NCBI GenBank assembly: GCA_018268455.1
Contig: JAFDWM010000290.1
Location: forward strand, 62,001-126,000
Reading direction: 5' to 3'
DNA: 64,000 bases
Origin: Actinomycetota bacterium
GTDB lineage: Bacteria; Actinomycetota; Actinomycetes; Actinomycetales; Microbacteriaceae
Position numbers and translations under genes: made by a program
Notes under the pieces: generated by a model
What the model was told of the DNA's origin: nothing
What the model saw: only the letters and a program-made list of their open reading frames with translations
The model's database searches: none
Part shown: positions 26,335 through 33,978 of the stretch, piece after piece
How the letters are laid out: each line of letters starts with the position of its first letter
Position numbering within the stretch: the first letter of the stretch is position 1

Positions 26335-27726
26335 TCAGGCGAGCAGCATGGCCCGTCCAGGCTCCTGAAGGACGTCGGCGACGGCCTTCAGGAACTGCGC
26401 TCCCTCGGCGCCGTCCACGATCCGGTGATCGAACGACAGGCTCAGCGTCATCATCTCGCGCAGCGCGATCTCGCCGCGGTGCTCCCAGGGCAGGCGTCGC
26501 ACCGCACCGAGCGCGAGGATGCCGGTCTGCCCCGGAGGCAGGATCGGCGTGCCCGCGTCGATCCCGAAGACCCCGATGTTCGACAGCGAGAACGTACCGC
26601 CGATCAGATCGGCGGGCGCGGTCTTGCCGCTGCGTGCCGTGCGGGTGAGTTCCGCGGTGGCCGCAGCCAGCTCTCCGAGTGTCATCCGCTCCGCATCGCG
26701 GATGATCGGCACGATGAGACCGCGGTCGGTGGCGGCCGCGATGCCGAGGTCGACGAAATGCTGCTGCACGATCTCGCCGTTGTCACCGTCCCAGCGGGAG
26801 TTCAGTCCGGGGTGATGTGCGAGCGCCAGGCAGACCGCCTTTGCGACGACGGTGAGCACGCCGATGCGCGGTGCGTCCGGCGCCGCGGTCGCGCGCAGCG
26901 ATGCGATGAGGTCGGTGGTCGCGGTCACATCGACGGTGTGGAACGTGGTCACGTGCGGCGCGGTGAAGGCGCTCTGCACCATCGCCTCGGCGGTGTGCTT
27001 GCGTACGCCGCGGATCGGGATCCGCGTCGTCGCCCGCTCCCCCGCGCGCATCCGCGATGCCTCCGCCGACGGCACCGCAGCCGGGGCGGGAGCGCCGGCC
27101 GTCGGCGAACCGGTTCCGCGCTGCGCCACCCGCTCGCGGTAGGCGTCCACGTCGGCGCGCGAGATCACCCGGTCACCCAGCTCCGCCGCGACGAGCACCA
27201 GATCCACTCCGAGACCCTTCGCATAGGCACGCACCGGTGGGGTCGAGCGCGGACGCTCCGCACGCACCGGCGGTTCCGGCACGACATCGATCGCATCGTG
27301 CGGAGCGGCGACGCGCACCTCGACATCCGTGGCCACGGATCCACCGTCGCCGCCCGCGCCCTCGGCCCGCCGAGCGCGGCGACGAGGCGCGCCCGTGCTG
27401 GGGCCGGCGCCGTACCCGACGAGGTTCGGGCCGGAGCCCTCTTCGACGGCACCTGCCGCGGCGGGGGCTGGAGGCTCGGGATCCTCACCTTCGATGTCGA
27501 AGCCGACGAGCGGTGCACCGACCGCGACGACATCGCCCGCTGCGGCATGCAGGCTGGTGATGACGCCGGCGTGCGGCGAGGGCAGCTCCACCACCGCCTT
27601 CGCGGTCTCGACCTCCGCCAGCGTCTGATTCAGAGTGACGGTGTCGCCCTCGGCGACCAGCCAAGTCACGATCTCAGCCTCGGTGAGACCCTCGCCGAGG
27701 TCGGGGAGCAGAAACTCCTGCTTCAT
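26335..27726 (-). CDS. bkdC: branched-chain 2-oxoacid dehydrogenase E2 (dihydrolipoamide acyltransferase)
   Basis: A 463-residue E2 core subunit that moves acyl groups from E1 to coenzyme A. The lipoyl domain (1-80) has the lipoylated Lys in EVETAKAVVELPS. A Pro/Ala-rich linker leads to the peripheral subunit-binding domain at about 165-200 (PPVRAYAKGLGVDL). The catalytic domain ends with the active-site motif SFDHRIVDGAEGAQFL. ATG 27726 overlaps the E1-beta stop (ATGA). Gene order E1-alpha, E1-beta, E2 is that of a Bkd complex; the shared E3 subunit is not in the window. Confidence 0.95.
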   Translation of the reverse strand: MKQEFLLPDLGEGLTEAEIVTWLVAEGDTVTLNQTLAEVETAKAVVELPSPHAGVITSLHAAAGDVVAVGAPLVGFDIEGEDPEPPAPAAAGAVEEGSGPNLVGYGAGPSTGAPRRRARRAEGAGGDGGSVATDVEVRVAAPHDAIDVVPEPPVRAERPRSTPPVRAYAKGLGVDLVLVAAELGDRVISRADVDAYRERVAQRGTGSPTAGAPAPAAVPSAEASRMRAGERATTRIPIRGVRKHTAEAMVQSAFTAPHVTTFHTVDVTATTDLIASLRATAAPDAPRIGVLTVVAKAVCLALAHHPGLNSRWDGDNGEIVQQHFVDLGIAAATDRGLIVPIIRDAERMTLGELAAATAELTRTARSGKTAPADLIGGTFSLSNIGVFGIDAGTPILPPGQTGILALGAVRRLPWEHRGEIALREMMTLSLSFDHRIVDGAEGAQFLKAVADVLQEPGRAMLLA

Positions 27727-28733
27727 CGGTCTGCTCCTTCCAGCAGTGCGGAGTCGTCGCAGACCCGGTCGACCGCATCGAGGATCCGGTCGAGGTCGGG
27801 CAGGTGGAACTTCTCCAGCTTCGCGGGCGGGTACGGGATGTCGTGGCCGGTGACGCGCAGTGGCGCCGCTTCGAGCCAGGTGAAGCACTTCTCTGTGATG
27901 CTCGCGATCACCTCGGCGCCGACCCCGGCCTCCCGAGCGGCCTCGTGGACGACGACGACCCTGCCGGTGCGGCGCACGGAGGCGGCGACCGTGCCGTAGT
28001 CGATGGGCGAGAGCGAGCGCAGGTCGATCACCTCGAGCGAACGGCCCTCCGCCTCGGCGGCCTCCGCGGCGTCCAGTGCGGTGCGCACCATGGCGCCGTA
28101 GGTGACGATCGTGGCGTCCGTGCCCTCGCGGACGACCCGCGCGAGGCCGATCGGCGGAGCATCGGCGAGCGGTGTGTCCAAGTCCACCTCGCCCTTGGAG
28201 TGGTAGAGCCGTTTCGGCTCGAAGAAGATCACCGGATCGTCGCTCGCGATCGCCTGCCGGAGACACGTGTACGCGTCCTGCGGGTTGGAGACGGCGACCA
28301 CACGCAGCCCGGCGGTGTGCACGAAGTACGCCTCGGGCGATTCGGAGTGGTGCTCTGCCGCCCCGATCCCGCCGCCCCACGGGATGCGGATCGTGATCGG
28401 CATCGGCACCGTGCCCTGCGTGCGATAGTGCAGCTTCGCCACCTGCGAGACGATCTGGTCGAACGCCGGATACACGAAGCCGTCGAACTGGATCTCCACG
28501 ACCGGGCGGTACCCGCGCATCGCCAGCCCCACCGCGGTGCCGACGATGCCCGACTCCGCGAGCGGCGTGTCGATCACGCGCTCCGCCCCGAACTCGTCGA
28601 GCAGTCCGTCGGTGATGCGGAACACGCCGCCGAGCTTTCCGATGTCCTCGCCGAGCAGCACCACCTTCTCGTCGTCCGCGAGCGAGCGCCGCAGTGCGGC
28701 GCCGAGCGCCTTGCCCATCGTGAGCTGAGTCAT
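27723..28733 (-). CDS. bkdB: branched-chain 2-oxoacid dehydrogenase E1 beta subunit
   Basis: A 336-residue subunit of the thiamine diphosphate-dependent E1 enzyme. Typical blocks are VVLLGEDIGKLGGVF, DTPLAESGIVGTAVGLAMRG and VEIQFDGFVYPAFDQI, and the transketolase C-terminal domain carries VIDLRSLSPID. With E1-alpha it decarboxylates 2-oxo acids from Val, Leu and Ile. ATG 28733 lies one base after the E1-alpha stop. Products are branched acyl-CoA primers for iso/anteiso fatty acids, common in this family of bacteria. Confidence 0.95.
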   Translation of the reverse strand: MTQLTMGKALGAALRRSLADDEKVVLLGEDIGKLGGVFRITDGLLDEFGAERVIDTPLAESGIVGTAVGLAMRGYRPVVEIQFDGFVYPAFDQIVSQVAKLHYRTQGTVPMPITIRIPWGGGIGAAEHHSESPEAYFVHTAGLRVVAVSNPQDAYTCLRQAIASDDPVIFFEPKRLYHSKGEVDLDTPLADAPPIGLARVVREGTDATIVTYGAMVRTALDAAEAAEAEGRSLEVIDLRSLSPIDYGTVAASVRRTGRVVVVHEAAREAGVGAEVIASITEKCFTWLEAAPLRVTGHDIPYPPAKLEKFHLPDLDRILDAVDRVCDDSALLEGADR

Positions 28734-28734
28734 C

Positions 28735-29844
28735 TCACGCCTCCGCGAGGGTGGCGAGGTAGCGCGCATAGTCGGCACGCTCCTCCTCGATGCCGGAATG
28801 CGGTTCGGCGTAGACCTTGTCGAACACCGCGAGTGCCGGGCGTGTCGTCATGCCCAGGCACGCGGTGCGCATCTGCATCGCGGCCTCGTCGGCCGCACTC
28901 GCGAAGGTCGCGGCGATCTCGTCCGTCAGCACACCCTCGGATCGGAGCAGGGTCTCCAACCGCGCCATCGGATCCTTGCCGCGCCAGTACTCGAGTTCCG
29001 CGGGATCGCGGTAGCGCGTGGGGTCGTCGGCCGTGGTGTGCGGGCCCATCCGGTAGGTCACCAGCTCGAGGAACGCCGGGGATCCGCTGCGCGCACGCTC
29101 GGCGGCCCAGCGCGTGGCAGCGAGCACGGCCAGCACGTCGTTGCCGTCGACGCGCAGGCTCGGAATGCCGAACCCCGGGGCGCGGCCCGCGATCGGATGC
29201 TGCGCCTGCACGGCGACCGGCTCGGAGATCGCCCAGTGGTTGTTCTGACAGATGAACACCACAGGTGCACGGTAGGACGAGGCGAAGATCATGGCCTCGT
29301 TCACATCGCCCTGGCTGGTCGCCCCATCGCCGAAGTACGTCACGGCGACCTGCTCGGAACGGTCGTGCATGATGCCGACCGCGTAGCCGACGGCATGAAG
29401 CGTCTGCGCCCCGATGATGATCTGCAGCGGCGCCATGTGCATCACGGCCGGATCGTAGGACGCGCCCTCCTCGCCGCGCCACATGCGCACATAGTCGCCC
29501 GGCTGCGCACCGCGCACCAGCATCACGCCGGTCTCGCGGTAGCTGGGGAAGATCACGTCGTCGTCGCGGAGTGCCCGAGCGGAGCCGATCTGCGCGGCCT
29601 CCTGGCCCTGGCACGGCGCCCACAGACCCAGCTGACCCTGGCGCTGCAGCGCCACTCCCTCGCTGTCCAGGCGGCGCAGGATGACCATGTCGCGCAGCAG
29701 CGACAGGAGCTGCTCGGAGGTGACGTCCGCCGCGTAGGGGGCGAGACGCGCGTCGGCACGACGACGACCGTGCGCGTCGATCAGGCTTGCCGGCTCGTCG
29801 AGACCGATGGCCGTGTCCGTGAACGGATCAAGGTGTGTAGACAT
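28735..29844 (-). CDS. bkdA: branched-chain 2-oxoacid dehydrogenase E1 alpha subunit
   Basis: A 369-residue E1-alpha subunit. The thiamine diphosphate motif is TYFGDGATSQGDVNEAMIFAS, and the phosphorylation-loop region of the family is YRMGPHTTADDPTRYR. N-terminal 30 residues are variable. AGGAGGA stands 6 bases before the ATG. It is the first gene of bkdABC and faces a divergent Lrp/AsnC regulator across 140 or 158 bases, depending on which start the regulator uses. Confidence 0.95.
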   Translation of the reverse strand: MSTHLDPFTDTAIGLDEPASLIDAHGRRRADARLAPYAADVTSEQLLSLLRDMVILRRLDSEGVALQRQGQLGLWAPCQGQEAAQIGSARALRDDDVIFPSYRETGVMLVRGAQPGDYVRMWRGEEGASYDPAVMHMAPLQIIIGAQTLHAVGYAVGIMHDRSEQVAVTYFGDGATSQGDVNEAMIFASSYRAPVVFICQNNHWAISEPVAVQAQHPIAGRAPGFGIPSLRVDGNDVLAVLAATRWAAERARSGSPAFLELVTYRMGPHTTADDPTRYRDPAELEYWRGKDPMARLETLLRSEGVLTDEIAATFASAADEAAMQMRTACLGMTTRPALAVFDKVYAEPHSGIEEERADYARYLATLAEA

Positions 29845-29956
29845 CTTCGTCCTCCTCTGAAGACCCCGCCTCGTGAGCGCGGTCTGATGCGTCATCGCTT
29901 GGCTTGAGCGTACGTCCGCTGAACACCTCGCTCAAGCATTGAGGATGCGGCTGAGC

Positions 29957-30004
29957 ATGTTGCAAAACAAGGGAGGTTCACTGAGTGCTAACCTTTGGCA
30001 ACAT
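29957..30004. promoter_or_regulatory. inverted repeat, candidate Lrp/AsnC operator
   Basis: ATGTTGCAAA (29957-29966) and TTTGGCAACAT (29994-30004) are inverted copies differing by one extra G, with centres about 37 bases apart. The repeat lies between bkdA and the divergent regulator and covers both candidate starts of the regulator. Lrp-family proteins bind such imperfect palindromes near their own gene and their targets; binding here is inferred only. Confidence 0.45.
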
Positions 30005-30488
30005 GGCAACCCTCGACCGCACCGACCTCGACATCCTGGAGATCCTCTCCGGCGATCCGCGCACCACGGTGGTCGCGCTCGCCGAGAAGCTGCGGCTCTC
30101 GCGCAACACCATCCAGGCCCGCATGGCCCGGCTCGAGCAGAGCGGCGTCTTCCTCCCCTATGAACGCGCCTACTCCCCCGCCGTGCTCGGCTTCCCGCTG
30201 CAGGCGTTCGTGAGCATCGGGGTGCGGCAGACCGAGCTGCCCCGGATCATCTCCGAACTCGCCCGCGTTCCCGAGGTCATGCAGGCGCACGGTCTGAGCG
30301 GATCCATCGACATCCTCGCCCGAGTCGCATGCCGCGACGCGCGGCACCTCTTCGACACGGACGCGCGGATCCTCTCGATCGACGGCGTGGAGCGCACGGA
30401 GACGTCTCTCGCGATGGGCGAGGTGATTCCGTTCCGTGTCGCGGGGCTCATGGGGTTGGCACGGCGAGAGGCCGGAGGAACCGCCTGA
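29985..30488 (+). CDS. Lrp/AsnC-family transcriptional regulator
   Basis: A 161-167-residue regulator. The winged HTH is TDLDILEILSGDPRTTVVAL then SRNTIQARMARLEQSG, and the C-terminal RAM ligand-binding domain follows (LQAFVSIGV, GSIDILARV). Two starts are possible: GTG 29985, 8 bases after GGGAGG, or ATG 30003, which has a TAACCT box 8 bases upstream. The first has the better ribosome site. Its position opposite bkdABC suggests control of branched-chain oxo-acid breakdown, as for BkdR-type regulators. Its 3' end overlaps the convergent hydrolase by 41 bases. Confidence 0.92.
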   Translation: MLTFGNMATLDRTDLDILEILSGDPRTTVVALAEKLRLSRNTIQARMARLEQSGVFLPYERAYSPAVLGFPLQAFVSIGVRQTELPRIISELARVPEVMQAHGLSGSIDILARVACRDARHLFDTDARILSIDGVERTETSLAMGEVIPFRVAGLMGLARREAGGTA

Positions 30489-31374
30489 TCGCACCGGCGG
30501 CCTCGGCCGGAGTCTCGTAGTGGATCAGGTGCCCGACGTGGGCGATCTCGACGAGTTCGGCGTCGGGGAACAGCGGCACCAGCGCGCGCTCGGCCTCGAT
30601 CGGAGTGATGTCGTCGCGCTGCGCCGCGATCAGCATGGTCGGCACGGCGATGTGAGGGGCGTACTCGCGTACATCGTGCGAGACGCTCGCACGGAACGCC
30701 TCACTGAGCACCTTTCGATCTGAGAAGTCCGAGAAGTACGTGTCGTGCTGGTCGTGCACGAACCGGCGCAGCACCGGATCCGACGTTTTCACCATCGCGA
30801 GGCTCATGATCCGCACGACCAGCCGGTTGCGCAGCAGCTCGGTGCCGACGGACTCGGGTAGCCGGGCGCCGAGGGCGTAGTACAGGATCGCGAGACGGGT
30901 GAGCACGGACTTGGGCCCTTCGAGCGCGGGGGCGCCGATCGGATTCACCAGGACCAGACGCGGCGTGGGCAGTCCACCCGCCACCGCCGCAGACGCGACG
31001 ATCGAGCCGAACGAGTGGCCGAGGATCACGGATCCGGGGGCGACCGCGGCCGCGAACGCGATGAGCCACTCCGCGTAGGCGTCGATGTCGTGCACGCGCG
31101 CAGGAAGCGGCGCGGTCTCACCGAAGCCCGGCAGGTCCGGCATGATCACGCGGACATCCGATGCGGAGCGGTATCCCGCACCGCTGAGCAGGTGCGCGAC
31201 CACGGGCTCGAGCCCGTGATGCTCGCCGCGGAAGCCGTGCACGGCGAGCACGGTCGTCTCCGCATCGTCGGCGCCGTAGACCCAGTACGCCGTCGTGCCG
31301 CCGAGCACCTCGACTTCGCGCCGCTCGAGAGGGATGCGCTCCAGACGCGCGGAATAGGGCGACGGAGCAGGCAT
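30448..31374 (-). CDS. alpha/beta hydrolase
   Basis: A 308-residue hydrolase with the alpha/beta fold. The oxyanion loop is LAVHGFRGEHHG, the nucleophile elbow is VILGHSFGSIVAS (Ser), the acid is probably in IAAQRDDITP, and the late His is in HVGHLIHYETP. The substrate is not identifiable. ATG 31374 has a TAGACT box ending 6 bases upstream. The C-terminal end runs 41 bases into the Lrp gene on the other strand. The promoter region abuts the IS110 element. Confidence 0.9.
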   Translation of the reverse strand: MPAPSPYSARLERIPLERREVEVLGGTTAYWVYGADDAETTVLAVHGFRGEHHGLEPVVAHLLSGAGYRSASDVRVIMPDLPGFGETAPLPARVHDIDAYAEWLIAFAAAVAPGSVILGHSFGSIVASAAVAGGLPTPRLVLVNPIGAPALEGPKSVLTRLAILYYALGARLPESVGTELLRNRLVVRIMSLAMVKTSDPVLRRFVHDQHDTYFSDFSDRKVLSEAFRASVSHDVREYAPHIAVPTMLIAAQRDDITPIEAERALVPLFPDAELVEIAHVGHLIHYETPAEAAGAIRRFLRPLAVPTP

Positions 31375-31380
31375 GCTCCG

Positions 31381-31386
31381 AGTCTA
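31381..31386 (-). promoter_or_regulatory. TANNNT box for leaderless hydrolase gene
   Basis: TAGACT on the minus strand ends 6 bases before ATG 31374. The matching -35 region would fall near 31404-31409, still outside the insertion element. Confidence 0.55.
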
Positions 31387-31453
31387 CGGGTGCCATCGCG
31401 GCAGCCGAGGCGTTCGCCGCGTGCCGGAGCAGCGATGATGCTCCTATTGGTTG

Positions 31454-32656
31454 TCAAGCTGTGAGGAGCCATTCGCGGTAGGTGCTGGCAAAGTTGTCGT
31501 CGCGGCTTTTGCCGCGTTCGATGGTGGAGATCTTCATTGGCCAGACGCCGAAGTGCTGGGCGGCGGTTTCGATACTGATGCCGCGGGCTTGCCGGAGCGG
31601 GCGCAGGTCGTCGATCTGCGGGACGTCGACGCGCGTGGTGAGCAGAGTGAAGATCTCCCGAGCGATCGCGCGTTTGAGGCAGCGGATGATCTCCTTCGTC
31701 GTCTTCCCTTCTGCGCGTTTGCGCGCGACGTAGTCGCGGGTGCGGGTCTCGTAGGTCATCCGGACCAACGCGATCCTGTGCAGGGCGGCGTTCGCCTGCC
31801 GATCGCCGCCCTGGTTGAGGCGGTGCCGGGTGGTCTTGCCGCTGGAGGCGGGGATCGGGCTGACCCCGCAGAGCGCGGCGAATGCGGCCTCGCTGCGCAG
31901 CCGGTGCGGGTTGTCGCCTGCGGTGACGAGTAGCTGCGCGGCGGTGACCGGTCCGACGCCTTTCGTCGCGGCCAGGGCCGGGTTCGTGTCGGTGACGAGC
32001 GTCTCCAGGGCCTGGTCGAGGTCGGTGATCTCGCTGGCGAGGTGCTGGTGTCGGCGGGCGAGGGAGCGCAATGCTCGTAGGGTCGCGTCGACCGTCGTGT
32101 CGTCGTTGCCGCGGGTGTGGGACAGCGTCGTGATCAACGCGGTGTCGGTCATACCGCGATACTTCATGCGGACCTGGTCCGGTGCGGTGATCAGCAGTGT
32201 TTTGATCTGAACCTGCGCAGCGGTGCGTGCCTTGACCGCGCTGCGCCGCGCGACGAGCAGCTGCCGGATCGCTTCGACGGTCCCGTCCGCGGTCTTCGGG
32301 ACGGGCAGTCCTGGCTCGGCAAGAGCTGTCGCGGCGGCCGCGTAGGCGTCGATCGGGTCGGACTTGCCCCGCATCCGCCGGATCTGCCGGTTCGGACGGA
32401 TCACCTCAGCGAGCTCGATGTCCTCTCCGCGAAGGAACCGTGCAAGGCCCGCCCCATACGAGCCGGTTCCTTCGATCCCGACGCGCAGCAAGATCCCGAA
32501 GGAGATCAGGAACGCGAGCAGCGCCGCATACCCGGCCGGCGTCGTCGGGAACTGCGCATCGCCAAGTTTGCGGCCGGTCGTGTCGATGACTGCGGCGTGG
32601 TGTGTGTCTGCGTGGGTGTCGACTCCGCCGACGACTTCTCGGGTGATTGTTGTCAT
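31454..32656 (-). CDS. IS110-family DEDD transposase with C-terminal HTH tail
   Basis: A 400-residue recombinase. The RuvC-like domain carries the acidic residues D13 (GGVDTHADTH), E62 (GIEGTGSYG), and D100/D103 (KSDPIDA). The Tnp20 domain contains the catalytic Ser region LCGVSPIPASSGKTTRHRLN. These enzymes work with an element-encoded bridge RNA. Residues 345-400 are an added segment whose middle (LRPLRQARGISIETAAQHFG, then KISTIERGKS) looks like an XRE-type helix-turn-helix. Upstream AAGGAAGG lies about 11 bases before the ATG. The frame is intact, so the element may be active. Confidence 0.95.
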   Translation of the reverse strand: MTTITREVVGGVDTHADTHHAAVIDTTGRKLGDAQFPTTPAGYAALLAFLISFGILLRVGIEGTGSYGAGLARFLRGEDIELAEVIRPNRQIRRMRGKSDPIDAYAAAATALAEPGLPVPKTADGTVEAIRQLLVARRSAVKARTAAQVQIKTLLITAPDQVRMKYRGMTDTALITTLSHTRGNDDTTVDATLRALRSLARRHQHLASEITDLDQALETLVTDTNPALAATKGVGPVTAAQLLVTAGDNPHRLRSEAAFAALCGVSPIPASSGKTTRHRLNQGGDRQANAALHRIALVRMTYETRTRDYVARKRAEGKTTKEIIRCLKRAIAREIFTLLTTRVDVPQIDDLRPLRQARGISIETAAQHFGVWPMKISTIERGKSRDDNFASTYREWLLTA

Positions 32657-32877
32657 GATGGATACTGCCTTCCTTACCGGGATCGCGAAGACCGGTCAGG
32701 CGGGCAGACAGGACGTTGAGGGGGCCTCTAGCCAGGCTCCTATGAGGTCATGCCTGCCTGGCCAGTCCTCTACTAAACCGCCCCGCCCAGGCCGACGGAT
32801 CACTGCAAAGACACGAAGTCAGTCGGTGCCAGAGTCAGACCCGAGCGAGGCTCTACCAGTCTCAACGTCGGCACCTC
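32657..32877 (-). ncRNA. candidate bridge RNA region of the IS110 element
   Basis: Noncoding DNA upstream of the transposase, the place where IS110-group elements encode their bridge RNA. Stems can be drawn: GCCAGGC (32731-32737) with GCCTGGC (32756-32762) around an 18-base loop that includes part of the border motif, and AGAG/CTCT arms near 32831-32854. The length fits a bridge RNA of about 170-200 nucleotides. Family knowledge supports the position; the transcript and its guide loops are inferred. Confidence 0.4.
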
Positions 32878-32881
32878 CTCC

Positions 32882-32887
32882 TACGGT
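32882..32887 (+). promoter_or_regulatory. TANNNT box for leaderless exonuclease gene
   Basis: TACGGT ends 6 bases before ATG 32894. It touches the proposed border of the IS110 element, so any -35 sequence would now lie within the element. Confidence 0.5.
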
Positions 32888-32893
32888 GGCCCT

Positions 32894-33631
32894 ATGACCT
32901 CCTCACCGACGCTGCCCGACTGGCTCACGCGCGTCGGGGTGTTCGATCTGGAGACCACCGGCGTCGACGTCACGCGTGACCGCATCGTCACGGCGCATGT
33001 CGGCGTGCTCGATCGGCATGGTGCCGAGATCGCCGCCCGCACCTGGCTGGCGGATCCGGGCATCCCCATCCCCGCCGGTGCGACGGCGATCCACGGCATC
33101 ACCTCTGAGCGCGCGCATCGCGACGGAGCACCGGCGGCGCAGGTGGTCGCCGGCGTCGTGTCCGCGCTGCGGTCGCTGCTGGACCAGGGCGTGCCGATCG
33201 TCGCGTACAACGCCGCCTACGATCTGTCCCTGCTCGCACACGAGGCACGCCGGCATCGCATCGCACCGCTGGAGAACCCCTCCCCGGTGATCGATCCGCT
33301 CATCATCGACAAGGCGTACGACCGATACCGCCCGGGCAAGCGCACGCTCGAGATCGTCGCCGCGCACTACCGGGTCGACCTCGTCGGCGCACACGACGCC
33401 TCCGCCGACGCGGTCGCGGCCGGCCGGGTGGCGCAGGCTCTCGCCCAGCGCTTCCCGCTACCTGAGAGCGCCGGAGAGCTGCACACCCGCCAGATCGCAT
33501 GGGCCCGTGCCCAGGCCGCGAGCCTGACCGACTACTTCGTGCGCATCGGACGGATCGATCCCACCGAGCACCTCGACGGCCGCTGGCCCGTCCGAGAGTC
33601 CGAGCTCGATCCGACCCGCGTCGACGGCTGA
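32894..33631 (+). CDS. DEDDh 3'-5' exonuclease (DNA polymerase III epsilon-like)
   Basis: A 245-residue exonuclease. Exo I is VGVFDLETTGVDV (Asp, Glu), Exo II is the Asp in VAYNAAYDLSLLAHE, and Exo III is GAHDASADAVAAG with the His and Asp of the DEDDh type. Such stand-alone proteins trim or proofread DNA, and related ones act on RNA. The C-terminal 45 residues are outside the nuclease fold. ATG 32894 follows a TACGGT box by 6 bases. The IS110 element sits directly upstream. Confidence 0.92.
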   Translation: MTSSPTLPDWLTRVGVFDLETTGVDVTRDRIVTAHVGVLDRHGAEIAARTWLADPGIPIPAGATAIHGITSERAHRDGAPAAQVVAGVVSALRSLLDQGVPIVAYNAAYDLSLLAHEARRHRIAPLENPSPVIDPLIIDKAYDRYRPGKRTLEIVAAHYRVDLVGAHDASADAVAAGRVAQALAQRFPLPESAGELHTRQIAWARAQAASLTDYFVRIGRIDPTEHLDGRWPVRESELDPTRVDG

Positions 33632-33672
33632 GGATCCTCGCGACGACGGACTCAGATGCTGACGCTGCGGCG

Positions 33673-33678
33673 TACTGT
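33673..33678 (+). promoter_or_regulatory. TANNNT box for leaderless small membrane protein gene
   Basis: TACTGT ends 6 bases before ATG 33685, with no purine-rich ribosome site beyond GGGT between them. Confidence 0.45.
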
Positions 33679-33684
33679 GCGGGT

Positions 33685-33978
33685 ATGGGTGTCTCGCTGA
33701 ACGCCGTGCTCGGCTGGGCCTCGGTCGCCGTGCCCGTGGCGCTCGGGCTGTACGTCCTCGGCTACGCCGCATGGACGCTGATCCATCGCCGACCGCTCGA
33801 GAAGCGCTACCCCGTGCGGGGCGGCGGGGTCGGCGGGGCCTTCGACAGCGTGTTCGCGCCCTCCTCCGCAGAAGCCGCATCCGAACGCGACCGGCAGACG
33901 CACCGCACTGCGTCGGCGCCGACACCGGGCGACCCGCCCTGGACGATCCACGGCGAGAGCATCCGCATCGACGTGTGA
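33685..33978 (+). CDS. small single-pass membrane protein, unknown function
   Basis: A 97-residue protein that I do not recognise as a named family. Residues 6-32 are one hydrophobic helix (VLGWASVAVPVALGLYVLGY), followed by a basic patch RRPLEKRYP and a Gly-rich turn. The rest is soluble and ends in a short beta-like motif, IHGESIRIDV. This layout resembles small conserved proteins of Microbacteriaceae. The start at ATG 33685 is supported by the upstream TACTGT box. It is followed immediately by a decayed gene on the other strand. Confidence 0.7.
   Translation: MGVSLNAVLGWASVAVPVALGLYVLGYAAWTLIHRRPLEKRYPVRGGGVGGAFDSVFAPSSAEAASERDRQTHRTASAPTPGDPPWTIHGESIRIDV

Larger units (their letters stand above)
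31441..32883 (-). mobile_element. IS110-family insertion sequence (ends approximate)
   Basis: One transposase gene of the IS110 type with about 227 bases of noncoding DNA on its 5' side (32657-32883) and about 13 on its 3' side. IS110 elements lack clear terminal inverted repeats, so the ends are inferred from the hexamer CTCCTA found at both proposed borders (31441-31446 and 32878-32883). A third copy lies inside the noncoding end (32737-32742). No target-site duplication is evident, as expected. The DNA holds no GGATCC site, unlike its surroundings. Confidence 0.55.

Noticed and set aside
31440..32743. GCTCCTAT at 31440-31447 and 32736-32743 as a target-site duplication of a 1.3 kb element
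   Set aside because: IS110 elements do not make such duplications, and that border would leave only 80 bases upstream of the transposase, too short for a bridge RNA; the inner copy fits better as a part of the noncoding end.
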